In this document: in pieces, positions 18,085-25,264 of the stretch
How positions within the stretch are numbered: the first letter of the stretch is position 1
How the letters are laid out: every line of letters starts with the position of its first letter
NCBI RefSeq assembly: GCF_026870155.1
Contig: NZ_CP113975.1
Location: forward strand, 5,251,961 to 5,315,960
Origin: Flavobacterium marginilacus
GTDB taxonomy: Bacteria; Bacteroidota; Bacteroidia; Flavobacteriales; Flavobacteriaceae
Direction: 5' to 3'
Length of the DNA stretch: 64,000 nt
The notes under the pieces: model-generated
Told to the model about the DNA's origin: nothing
The model's input: the letters and a program-made list of their open reading frames with translations, nothing else
Databases searched by the model: none
Position numbers and translations under genes: made by a program

Positions 18085-18299
18085 TTTGAGTATAATAAAT
18101 TATTGTGTTTCTGCTAATTATATTCATTGTCAAAGGTGTAAAATTGTTTTCATTTTGCAAACATTGTTTTGTCTTTCGATTCTAATTACTTTGAATTGAA
18201 TCACCTGCTGAACAAAGTGATGAGAATTTACGACGCGAAGAATTTAGATAAGATTCTCAAAGATGTACAAATCTGCAATCTAGAATCGTTATTCTACAA

Positions 18300-19400
18300 T
18301 CAAACCGCCTCAAACATTTTCCCAGGCAGAGGCCGTATGACGCCTTTCAATTCCATATTCAGCAATAAACCAGAAATCCTGTAAATGGGAAAATCGCAGT
18401 GGAGTGCAATAATATCCATCTGTTCTTTACCTGTTTTCAAAAGATAATCATAGACTTTCTGCTCATCATCATCAAGGGTGACAAACAGCTGTTTTTGAAC
18501 CGCTTTGCTTTCCTGTGCAATATCCCAATTGAGATTATAAATCAAATCGGCGGTGCAGGTGAGGATAATGGCCTTTTGGGTTTTGATTAAATTATTGCAG
18601 CCCTGACTGTATTTGTCGGTGGTGCGGCCTGGAACAGCAAATACATCTCGGTTATAATCATTGGCCATATTGGCAGTAATGAGCGAACCGCCTTTATCAG
18701 CAGATTCTATGACAATCGTCGCTTCGGACATTCCGGCAACGATGCGGTTGCGCCGGACGAAATTCTCTTTGTCAGGATTGGAAGTGCTCCAAAACTCAGT
18801 CATAAAACCGCCATTCTGTTCCATTTTGGCAACATACTTTTTATGGGGTTTGGGATAAATCTGGTTCAAACCATGAGCAACAACGCCAATCGTCTGCAGA
18901 TCAAGATCCATCGCGAACTGATGTGCCACTATATCAACACCATAAGCAAAACCGCTGACAATTATCGGATCCAGCGGAGCTAAATCTTCAATCAACTTTC
19001 GGCAGAATTCCGTTCCATAAGAAGTGATTTGGCGAGTCCCGACAATACTGATTATTTTGCGGTTTTTCAAATCGATGTTCCCAGACGAAAATAGTAAAAC
19101 TGGTCCGTCAATGCAGTGTTTTAATCGATCTGGATAGCTGCTGTCCTGAAAACCTGACACGGCAATATTGTTCTTTTGAATAAAATCCAGTTCATTTTTG
19201 GCTTTATCAAAAATGGTTTTATCTTTGAAATTCTTTAGTAAAACCGTGCCTACACCATCAATGGAGGCAAGATGCTGGGATTTAGCTTTTAGAATATTTT
19301 CGGCTGTTTCAAAGTGAGTGAGCAGTTTTTTGGCCATAATGTCGCCAACGCCCTCTATCCGAAGTAAAGCCAATGTGTAAAATAAATTTTCTTCTGACAT
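18300..19400 (-). CDS. dprA: DNA-processing protein DprA (Smf)
   Basis: A 366-residue protein that loads RecA on incoming single-stranded DNA during natural transformation. It has an N-terminal helix-hairpin-helix/SAM-like region (LALLRIEGVGDIMAKKLLTH). The Rossmann-like core has SIVGTRQITSYG near residue 117, VSGFAYGVDIVAHQFAMD near 150 and FVRRNRIVAGMSEATIVIE near 215. The C-terminus is a winged helix (QMDIIALHCDFPIYRISGLL). Length and domains are complete. It is transcribed alone. The stretch downstream (18085-18299) contains an open frame on the plus strand with no recognisable homology. Confidence 0.95.
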   Translation of the reverse strand: MSEENLFYTLALLRIEGVGDIMAKKLLTHFETAENILKAKSQHLASIDGVGTVLLKNFKDKTIFDKAKNELDFIQKNNIAVSGFQDSSYPDRLKHCIDGPVLLFSSGNIDLKNRKIISIVGTRQITSYGTEFCRKLIEDLAPLDPIIVSGFAYGVDIVAHQFAMDLDLQTIGVVAHGLNQIYPKPHKKYVAKMEQNGGFMTEFWSTSNPDKENFVRRNRIVAGMSEATIVIESADKGGSLITANMANDYNRDVFAVPGRTTDKYSQGCNNLIKTQKAIILTCTADLIYNLNWDIAQESKAVQKQLFVTLDDDEQKVYDYLLKTGKEQMDIIALHCDFPIYRISGLLLNMELKGVIRPLPGKMFEAV

Positions 19401-19570
19401 ATCTTACAATTATAAGACAAATTTTTGAATATCAGAAAGCTTTAAAAATTTAAACCATTTCTTTTTTAGAATAAATACAAGAAATTGAGTTTTTTGCACA
19501 TCAAAAATAAAACATAAACAACTGATTCAATAACACATACAAATTGTTAATAAAAATTGTGAATAAAATT

Positions 19571-19599
19571 TTGATAACTATTCACGTTGCATAACTTTG
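19571..19599 (+). promoter_or_regulatory. Full flavobacterial promoter TTG-N18-TAACTTTG
   Basis: TTG at 19571-19573 and TAACTTTG at 19592-19599 are 18 bp apart, within the consensus spacing. The ATG at 19605 is only 5 bases after the box. Transcription would begin at or very near the start codon, suggesting a leaderless message. Confidence 0.7.
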
Positions 19600-19604
19600 T
19601 TAAC

Positions 19605-20588
19605 ATGAAAATAGAACTTTACATCGCGCAACTTTTATACCGTTACCAATGTGTAACTCTTCCTGGTTTTGGAGCTTTTTTGGCCGAAATCCAATCGGCA
19701 CAGCTGCTTGAAAGCTCGCATTCTTTTTTCCCGCCAAAAAAGACAATTTCCTTTAATCCTCATATAAAAAACAATGATGGATTATTGGCAAACCATATTG
19801 CTCAAGCCGAAAAAACTTCATATGATTATGCCGTAAGTGCTATTGAATATGAGGTTTTGAACTGGAAAAAAGCATTACACGAAAACCGTACTTTATCAAT
19901 AAAAAACATTGGTATCCTTAACTTGAATACCGAAAACAATATTCTTTTTACTCCAAATGAACAAACAAATTACAATGCAAAGTCTTTTGGATTGACCACA
20001 TTTGTTTCACCGGCAATAAAAAGAGAAATTGAACTTCCAAAAACGGAAGTTATAGCGGAGATTCAAAAAACCGTAATCGAAGAAGAAAAACCTGTTTTCA
20101 ATTTTATTCCGGAAACAGAAACAAGAAAAAATAATTCTTATCTAAAATATGCTGCTGTATTTGTAGTAGGACTTGCTGTTGCCGGATCTGTCGGATATCC
20201 CTTGTATCAAAATCAAATTGCGTCCGAAACTCTTTTAGTAGAAACTGCCGTGCAAAAAAAGGTGCAGAATAAAATACAGGAAGCAACTTTCTTTATACAG
20301 ACACCAATTCCTGCGGTTACACTATCTTTAAAATCTGACAGTAAAGAAGCTGTCAAACTGCCTTATCACATTATGGCCGGCGCTTTCAGAAGTGAAGCAA
20401 ATGCCCAAAAAAGATACAGCCAATTGGTCGCCAAAGGTTATGATGCTAGAGTATTAGGTGTTAACAAAAACGGTTACTACCCTGTTTTATACGGAAGCTA
20501 CAGCACTTTTGCAGAAGCAGAAAAAGACAAAAAAGAAATCATCGAAACTGATAATCCTCAAGCTTGGATTTTGATTCAGTCTTTATAA
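19605..20588 (+). CDS. HU-CCDC81/SPOR domain membrane protein
   Basis: A 327-residue protein. Residues 1-160 match the bacterial HU-CCDC81 repeats (MKIELYIAQLLYRYQCVTLP, GFGAFLAE, then the second copy with GLLANHIAQAEKTSYDYA and SIKNIGILNLN). One transmembrane helix lies near residue 190 (YAAVFVVGLAVAGSVGYPLY). The C-terminus is a SPOR domain (YHIMAGAFRSEANAQKRYSQ and YYPVLYGSYSTFAEAEKD), which binds denuded septal peptidoglycan. The protein likely sits at the division site, with a cytosolic HU-like part and a periplasmic SPOR. ATG 19605 is preferred over an in-frame TTG at 19587 because of the promoter position and the family start. A terminator follows. Confidence 0.9.
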   Translation: MKIELYIAQLLYRYQCVTLPGFGAFLAEIQSAQLLESSHSFFPPKKTISFNPHIKNNDGLLANHIAQAEKTSYDYAVSAIEYEVLNWKKALHENRTLSIKNIGILNLNTENNILFTPNEQTNYNAKSFGLTTFVSPAIKREIELPKTEVIAEIQKTVIEEEKPVFNFIPETETRKNNSYLKYAAVFVVGLAVAGSVGYPLYQNQIASETLLVETAVQKKVQNKIQEATFFIQTPIPAVTLSLKSDSKEAVKLPYHIMAGAFRSEANAQKRYSQLVAKGYDARVLGVNKNGYYPVLYGSYSTFAEAEKDKKEIIETDNPQAWILIQSL

Positions 20589-20607
20589 AATCAATATTTC
20601 AAATACT

Positions 20608-20658
20608 AAATCCCGAAACAAACCAATATAAAATGGCTTGTTTCGGGATTTTTGTTTT
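20608..20658 (+). terminator. Rho-independent terminator
   Basis: Perfect 14-bp stem, AAATCCCGAAACAA (20608-20621) with 20638-20651, followed by a T-rich tail, 20 bases after the SPOR gene stop. Confidence 0.95.
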
Positions 20659-21160
20659 TCTAATGGATTCTAAATGATTTTAAGCTGTTTCAGGCTGTTT
20701 TTCTTCAAAAACAAACACGAACAGCTTTTGATACCTAAAGTCCTTTAAAAAACACAAAAAAGCAGTTTTGGAACCCAAATTGAATCAAATCGTCAATACC
20801 AATTTTAGCCTGACAGATAAATTCAATTGTTTAATCACTTCGTTAGTCAAATTCATTCATACTTTCTTCAAATAATTTTCCATTCTCAATCTACTAATTT
20901 GATTTTTATTTTGCTGAATAAATACATACAGGACAGGGCATTCGTTTTAAGACTTTTAAATTCAATATACTCAAATTATAAAAAAAGGCACAAAGATGAC
21001 ACGGATTTAACCGATTTTGCACTGACTCCTGCTAAATTCCTAGTGGATTGTAAAATACCGTTTTCTTTGTGATATATTTTAAAAATACCTTTTACAAAAA
21101 CTATAATAATACAAAAACACCCACAGATTATAAAATTTAATCTATGGGCATTTTTAGTTA
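20659..21160. other. Gene-free stretch with a second hairpin
   Basis: About 500 bases without a convincing gene. An open frame at 20827-21072 has no recognisable homology and low-complexity composition, so it is not called. A hairpin at 21121-21149 (CCCACAGATTA with TAATCTATGGG, one mismatch) followed by ATTTTT could be a terminator. Confidence 0.5.
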
Positions 21161-21206
21161 CAATTAAAACTACAGACTGATTAATCAGTCTATAGTTTTA
21201 ATTGTT
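21161..21206. terminator. Long palindromic hairpin containing a copy of the TetR operator
   Basis: ACAATTAAAACTACAGACTG pairs with its near-perfect complement, ending at the tetR stop codon. The centre, 21176-21191, is the perfect 16-bp palindrome GACTGATTAATCAGTC. Its inner 14 bases equal the operator before the gene. It probably acts as a bidirectional terminator and may also bind the regulator. Confidence 0.7.
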
Positions 21207-21769
21207 TAATCTTCAATCATTTTCCAAAGTAATTCAAAGGTATCTGCAATAAGCTGATCGGATTCGTCTCCAGTAATTTTATTAGAAATAAGATAATAAT
21301 ACAATCCATTTATCTGGGCTGTAAAGAGCGAAAATACCAAACCTACCTGCATCGGCTTTAAAACAACCAGATTAATTCCGTTTTGAATTAAAACATAAAG
21401 AGGATGTTCATCATTATTTAAAACTTTAGTAATCCCAGATTTTGAATAAGGAGAATTGATAAACTGCTGCAGATAATGAAACTCCTTCGGATTCTCCAGA
21501 TTCCATTGCAAAGAAGCAGTAAATAAAGAACGGAAAGATTCTTTTGAAACCGAATTTGACTCAATACTTTCGATAATAAAATCATCCATTTTCTTAATAA
21601 TGCTGTTGTAAATACTAACGATAAGTATCTCTTTGGTAACAAAATAATTAAACAAAGTTCCATTAGCAACACCTGCCTCCTGAGCTATTTTACTGGTTGC
21701 TGTTCCATGGAAACCATTGTCAACAAAGAGTTTAATAGCTGTTTCAATAATTATTTGATCTTTATTCAT
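21206..21769 (-). CDS. TetR/AcrR-family transcriptional regulator
   Basis: A 187-residue regulator. The N-terminal helix-turn-helix is typical: IIETAIKLFVDNGFHGTATS, then KIAQEAGVANGTLFNYFVTK. The C-terminal ligand/dimer domain is helical and unassigned (LQWNLENPKEFHYLQQFINS, NGINLVVLKPMQ). The gene has its own control region, with a perfect palindrome overlapping the likely transcription start, which suggests autorepression. It lies 91 bases after the deacetylase gene on the same strand. It could control its own gene only, or a target outside the window; no second operator is seen in front of the deacetylase or DoxX genes. Confidence 0.9.
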   Translation of the reverse strand: MNKDQIIIETAIKLFVDNGFHGTATSKIAQEAGVANGTLFNYFVTKEILIVSIYNSIIKKMDDFIIESIESNSVSKESFRSLFTASLQWNLENPKEFHYLQQFINSPYSKSGITKVLNNDEHPLYVLIQNGINLVVLKPMQVGLVFSLFTAQINGLYYYLISNKITGDESDQLIADTFELLWKMIED

Positions 21770-21777
21770 AAAATTTA

Positions 21778-21801
21778 ACTGATTAATCAGTCGTAAAGAT
21801 A
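21778..21801 (-). promoter_or_regulatory. TetR autoregulatory operator and -7 box
   Basis: The perfect 14-bp palindrome ACTGATTAATCAGT (21778-21791) lies 8 bases before the tetR start. Immediately upstream on the minus strand is TATCTTTA (21794-21801), one base off the TAnnTTTG box. The palindrome therefore covers the transcription start, the usual place for repression. Confidence 0.7.
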
Positions 21802-21860
21802 AGAATAAATAATAAAAAAGGTTTTAAACATAATCATAAAACTGCTGAATCAAAATAAAA

Positions 21861-22808
21861 TCAATAGTCTCTAATTGTTGTTGGATCGGCTAATGCCAAT
21901 GAAGCAATTTCATCTTTTCTTTTAAAAACTACTCCTTTGTGCTTTTGCATATATTGTATTAAATCATAAGCCGCTTTTACCATCTGAGGAGTTCCTCCGA
22001 TGCGGTCATGAAAACTAATAGAAAGCTGTCTTCTTCTGAATGAACTTTCAATATAAAGCTGATCAAATTCGGTTTTAACCTGATTAAAAAATTGATCAAC
22101 CGAAAAATTCCTGCCTTCTATTAAAACAATATCGTTACAACGAAGTGTATACGGCACAACTACAAAATCAGAATGATTCACCTGAATAATAAAAGGCTCA
22201 TCACGGCTCAAATCATCGATATGATACTTAAATCCAAGTTCCTGCAAAATTTTCAGAGTGTTTACGCCACGCCGTAACCAATTAGCATTATAGCCAACTG
22301 CATCAAAACCAGTTGCCTGTTTTATAGCTTCCACTCCATCCTTAATAAACTTTTTTTCTTCTTCATATGGCATTGTATATTGTGAACTCCAATTCATGCC
22401 GTGTGCCGCGGCTTCATGACCCCGCTGTACAATCTCTTTGGCCAGCACTGGATTCTTCAATACCGCAGAACCAACCATGTGTGAAGTAACTTTTATACCC
22501 AATTTATCCCAGTTATCAAGCATTCTGGGAATTCCTTCTTTGTAACCATAATCAAACCATGTTGCACCAGGCAGATCAATATATCCTTTCTGAATGTTCT
22601 GCGGAAAAGGACTTTCGGCATTGACAGGCTGACCGCCCGCTTCAAACTGCATCGAAATTGAAACTACCAATCTGGAACCATCAGACCATTTTGCAGACTG
22701 CGGTTCTCTTTTTTCAATTGGAAAAGCTTTAACAATTTCGGATGGATTAACTATTCCTGCTAATCCGGCTAAACTTCCCTGTTTAATGAAATGACGTCTT
22801 GAACTCAT
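21861..22808 (-). CDS. Exported NodB-like polysaccharide deacetylase family protein
   Basis: A 315-residue protein with a signal sequence (MSSRRHFIKQGSLAGLAGIV) whose RRHF pattern points to Tat export. The NodB-homology domain is of the PuuE/allantoinase-like type: RLVVSISMQFEAGG (where many enzymes have a metal-binding Asp), FDYGYKEGIPRMLDNWDKLG, HEAAAHGMNWSSQY with the metal-binding His pair, and a late SISFHDRIGG with another conserved His. It may remove acyl groups from a cyclic amide or N-acetyl sugar; the substrate cannot be read from sequence. The stop of the upstream DoxX gene is only 8 bases away, so the two form an operon, divergent from an AraC regulator. Confidence 0.8.
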   Translation of the reverse strand: MSSRRHFIKQGSLAGLAGIVNPSEIVKAFPIEKREPQSAKWSDGSRLVVSISMQFEAGGQPVNAESPFPQNIQKGYIDLPGATWFDYGYKEGIPRMLDNWDKLGIKVTSHMVGSAVLKNPVLAKEIVQRGHEAAAHGMNWSSQYTMPYEEEKKFIKDGVEAIKQATGFDAVGYNANWLRRGVNTLKILQELGFKYHIDDLSRDEPFIIQVNHSDFVVVPYTLRCNDIVLIEGRNFSVDQFFNQVKTEFDQLYIESSFRRRQLSISFHDRIGGTPQMVKAAYDLIQYMQKHKGVVFKRKDEIASLALADPTTIRDY

Positions 22809-22816
22809 TCTGATTA

Positions 22817-23206
22817 TTATTTGATTAAAGAATCCAATGAAATAGTGTTAGCCACAATAAACTGAAGCAAAAAAGCAAAGAAAGCAGCGTGAATCAATTG
22901 AGACGGCAAAGCTTCCCAATTCTCAATCAAAGCAGTTCCAAAAACAAGGATAACCATCACGATAGCAGCCACTACTAAAGCTGTTTTGGTAAATAAACCT
23001 GCAATGAGCAGAAGTCCAATAAACAGCTCAGCTATCGGCAAAGCATAACTGAAAGGCACCACAACGGTTTTTGGCAAAAGCGATTTTTCAAAACTTTCCG
23101 CCATCCAAGAACTAAAGGCCTGCAATTTGGGTATTCTAACCAATCCGTGACCAAACATGCTTGCTCCTATGGCAAGCCGTAACAAGAAATAAACTGTTGC
23201 ATTCAT
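22817..23206 (-). CDS. DoxX-family membrane protein
   Basis: A 129-residue four-helix inner-membrane protein. DoxX signatures are LLRLAIGASMFGHGLVRIPK and PIAELFIGLLLIAGLFTKTA. The start is set at ATG 23206 (MNATVYFLLRLAIG); a longer frame to 23272 adds residues without family support and would run over the divergent promoter. It is first in an operon with the deacetylase. DoxX proteins are linked to redox or quinone chemistry, but the role here is open. Confidence 0.85.
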   Translation of the reverse strand: MNATVYFLLRLAIGASMFGHGLVRIPKLQAFSSWMAESFEKSLLPKTVVVPFSYALPIAELFIGLLLIAGLFTKTALVVAAIVMVILVFGTALIENWEALPSQLIHAAFFAFLLQFIVANTISLDSLIK

Positions 23207-23260
23207 TTTTAAAATGTTTAAAATTAGAATACAAAGATGAGGCACTCCCATATGCTTCAT

Positions 23261-23292
23261 TTGTATAATCATTGGGAATAATTGTACATTTG
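23261..23292 (+). promoter_or_regulatory. Promoter TTG-N21-TACATTTG of the AraC gene
   Basis: TTG 23261-23263 and TACATTTG 23285-23292 are 21 bp apart. ATG 23298 follows by 5 bases, again implying a leaderless or nearly leaderless message. On the minus strand the region must also hold the DoxX promoter, where CATCTTTG near 23233-23240 is a weak candidate. Confidence 0.7.
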
Positions 23293-23297
23293 TTAGT

Positions 23298-24146
23298 ATG
23301 GAAATCCGAAATCTATATCAGCCTTTTGAACTGGAGTTATTGAAAATCGATAACTATGAAAATCGTGAACATAGGAATACATTTTTTGAAATGGTTTTTG
23401 TACTAGAAGGCGAAGGCACACAAATGATTAACAATCATAAATTACCATATGCCAGCAACAAACTTTTTTTGATTTTTCCCCAAGACATACATGGATTCGA
23501 AGTTACCACAACCACGAGTTTTTTCTTTCTTCGTTTTAATGACAGTTATCTAAAAACACAGCCGAAAGAATGGATTCAGAAACTAGAACTGATTTTCAAC
23601 AACCACAATCATCTGCCTGGGTGTATTTTAAAAAATGTTTCAGATAAAGCATTAATTAGAGCCTTAGTCGAAGCGCTTATCCGTGAAAATGCGAACCCGC
23701 AATTTCAGCAGCAGGAAGTCATAAAACAGCTGATAAATACAATCATTATCATTGCCTCAAGAAATATATTACTTATGCCGCCATCTGTTACGGATAAATC
23801 TAAAACAGATTATTCAATTCAATTGCTGAGTTATATTCACCAAAACATATATGACCCCGCTCTGCTGAAATCTGAGCGGATTGCAGAGCGGTTTAATGTT
23901 TCTCCCAAGTATATCAGTACATTTTTTAAAATTCATATTGGAGAGACTCTTCAGGATTATATCATTGCCTATAAAATAAAACTAATTGAAACCAGGCTTC
24001 GCTACACCGATATGCAGATCAATGAAATTGTGTATGAACTGGGATTTAGTGATTCCAGCCATTTAAACCGCCTGTTCAAAAAATATAACGGAATAAGTCC
24101 AAGCGAGTATAAGAAAATGATGGATGAAAAGCAGACTTCTTATTAG
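23298..24146 (+). CDS. AraC-family transcriptional regulator
   Basis: A 282-residue regulator. The N-terminal half is a cupin-like sensing domain (FFEMVFVLEGEGTQMINNHK, LFLIFPQDIHGFEV). The C-terminal 100 residues hold two helix-turn-helix motifs: SERIAERFNVSPKYISTFFK and the AraC signature NEIVYELGFSDSSHLNRLFK with KYNGISPSEYKK. It is divergent from the DoxX-deacetylase operon with starts 91 bases apart, so it very likely controls that operon. The inducer is not known. Confidence 0.9.
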   Translation: MEIRNLYQPFELELLKIDNYENREHRNTFFEMVFVLEGEGTQMINNHKLPYASNKLFLIFPQDIHGFEVTTTTSFFFLRFNDSYLKTQPKEWIQKLELIFNNHNHLPGCILKNVSDKALIRALVEALIRENANPQFQQQEVIKQLINTIIIIASRNILLMPPSVTDKSKTDYSIQLLSYIHQNIYDPALLKSERIAERFNVSPKYISTFFKIHIGETLQDYIIAYKIKLIETRLRYTDMQINEIVYELGFSDSSHLNRLFKKYNGISPSEYKKMMDEKQTSY

Positions 24147-24285
24147 ACCAAAGGAAAATTTTTAAACCGCCACTGTTCAAATACTTAACTAATACCAGGA
24201 GATGTATTTTTTGCCATTTATAAATATACAATCTCAATAAAATTATTTTTAGTCATTTATCGGATTAACATGTTATTTATCAGAT

Positions 24286-24320
24286 TTGTTTTCAGTAAAA
24301 AAAACCTTATTATAAATTTG
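24286..24320 (+). promoter_or_regulatory. Candidate promoter TTG-N24-TAAATTTG
   Basis: TTG 24286-24288 and TAAATTTG 24313-24320 lie 70 bases before the small-membrane-protein ATG. The spacing is one base longer than the usual range. Confidence 0.5.
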
Positions 24321-24390
24321 TATAGGTCTTAATATCAGAAAAATAAAAATTTGGAGTTATAATTAAAATAGAAACTTAAAAAATAACAAG

Positions 24391-24606
24391 ATGAAAACTA
24401 ATCAAATTTCCAGCAGAGAATGTGCGTTTATAATCTATGGTTATGTAAGCATTTCAACATTTTTATTGATGTCGATTAGCAAACTTACAGACAGTCTTGA
24501 AAAAGCTATGAATTTCAATTCATTTGCAACAGCAATAATTGTTTTAAACATGATCGTGTTTCTTACCTCTCTTTTTTATAAAAGAAAACATATTGTACAC
24601 GGTTAA
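24391..24606 (+). CDS. Small two-helix membrane protein of unknown function
   Basis: A 71-residue protein with two hydrophobic segments (FIIYGYVSISTFLLMSI at about 12-28 and AIIVLNMIVFLTSLFY at about 48-63) joined by a polar loop. It ends in a basic tail (KRKHIVHG). I do not recognise the family. It has a candidate promoter upstream and a terminator 50 bases downstream, so it is a single-gene unit, and this framing is the main reason to call it real. Confidence 0.55.
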   Translation: MKTNQISSRECAFIIYGYVSISTFLLMSISKLTDSLEKAMNFNSFATAIIVLNMIVFLTSLFYKRKHIVHG

Positions 24607-24656
24607 CATCATTTTTAACTTTAAAAAACAACAACAAAAATCTTCTTAAAATATAG

Positions 24657-24691
24657 ATAGAGACTTGATTTATATCAGTCTCTATTTTTTA
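24657..24691 (+). terminator. Rho-independent terminator
   Basis: ATAGAGACT (24657-24665) pairs with AGTCTCTAT (24677-24685), followed by a T-run. Confidence 0.85.
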
Positions 24692-24935
24692 TAAATACTG
24701 AATAACAATACAAATTTGAACTGCAGTTTTCGGTTCCAAATAAATATTCCTTTCAGACAAGAAATGGTTAGAAACCAATAAAAAAAGATTTACAGCTCAT
24801 TTCTACACTTTTGTTTAAATCTACTAGAAAAGATATTTATTGTAATCATTCATTTATGTACTAATTCAAAATTATTCTTGCTGTAACGAGCTTAACTGAA
24901 TGATAGAAATCAATGTCATTAAGTCAAGATTTTTT

Positions 24936-25088
24936 GACCTCAGAGAGGTCTAATATTTATAGAAATAATATTCGATTATGACAATGACCCCAGCCGCCTT
25001 AAATGTTTCTTCATATCGTACAACCCCGCTGGGATTTTTGTAACGCATATTTTTGATTTCTATAAACATTGAAATCCTCTGGATCTCT
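24936..25088. repeat. Composite inverted repeat element of about 150 bp
   Basis: The left unit (24936-24966, GACCTCAGAGAGGTC then TATTTATAGAAAT) and the right unit (25055-25088) are imperfect complements sharing TTTATAGAAAT and an AGAGG-type head. Between them, GACCCCAGCCG and CAACCCCGCTGGGA form a GC-rich core unlike the surrounding AT-rich DNA. It resembles a dispersed non-coding repeat. The rest of the 24692-25264 gap shows nothing that I can support. Confidence 0.6.
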
Positions 25089-25264
25089 CTTAACTTAATG
25101 ACATTCGGATAGAAATAAGCAGCCAAAGCAGCATAGATAGCCTGAGTCCACTGGGGAAAGTAGCCACTAACTGATAAGAAAATAAGCCTCCTTTCTCAAG
25201 CGGGGTCGTGTCCTAAATTATTATTCACAGAACTGAGTAAAATAATTCTGAAAGTTTATTTTAA

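Noticed and set aside
18169..18384. Plus-strand open frame overlapping the end of dprA (SNYFELNHLLNKVMRIYDAK...)
   Set aside because: The first part looks protein-like and might be a remnant, but it runs into antisense of dprA and matches no family that I know. Not called as a gene.
20827..21072. Plus-strand open frame of 81 codons in the gap before tetR
   Set aside because: No recognisable homology, low-complexity AT-rich composition, no promoter, and the start depends on a weak codon. More likely a chance frame.
24936..25088. Riboswitch or tRNA-like RNA
   Set aside because: The foldback does not match any riboswitch layout known to me, and no gene follows it closely in a suitable direction.
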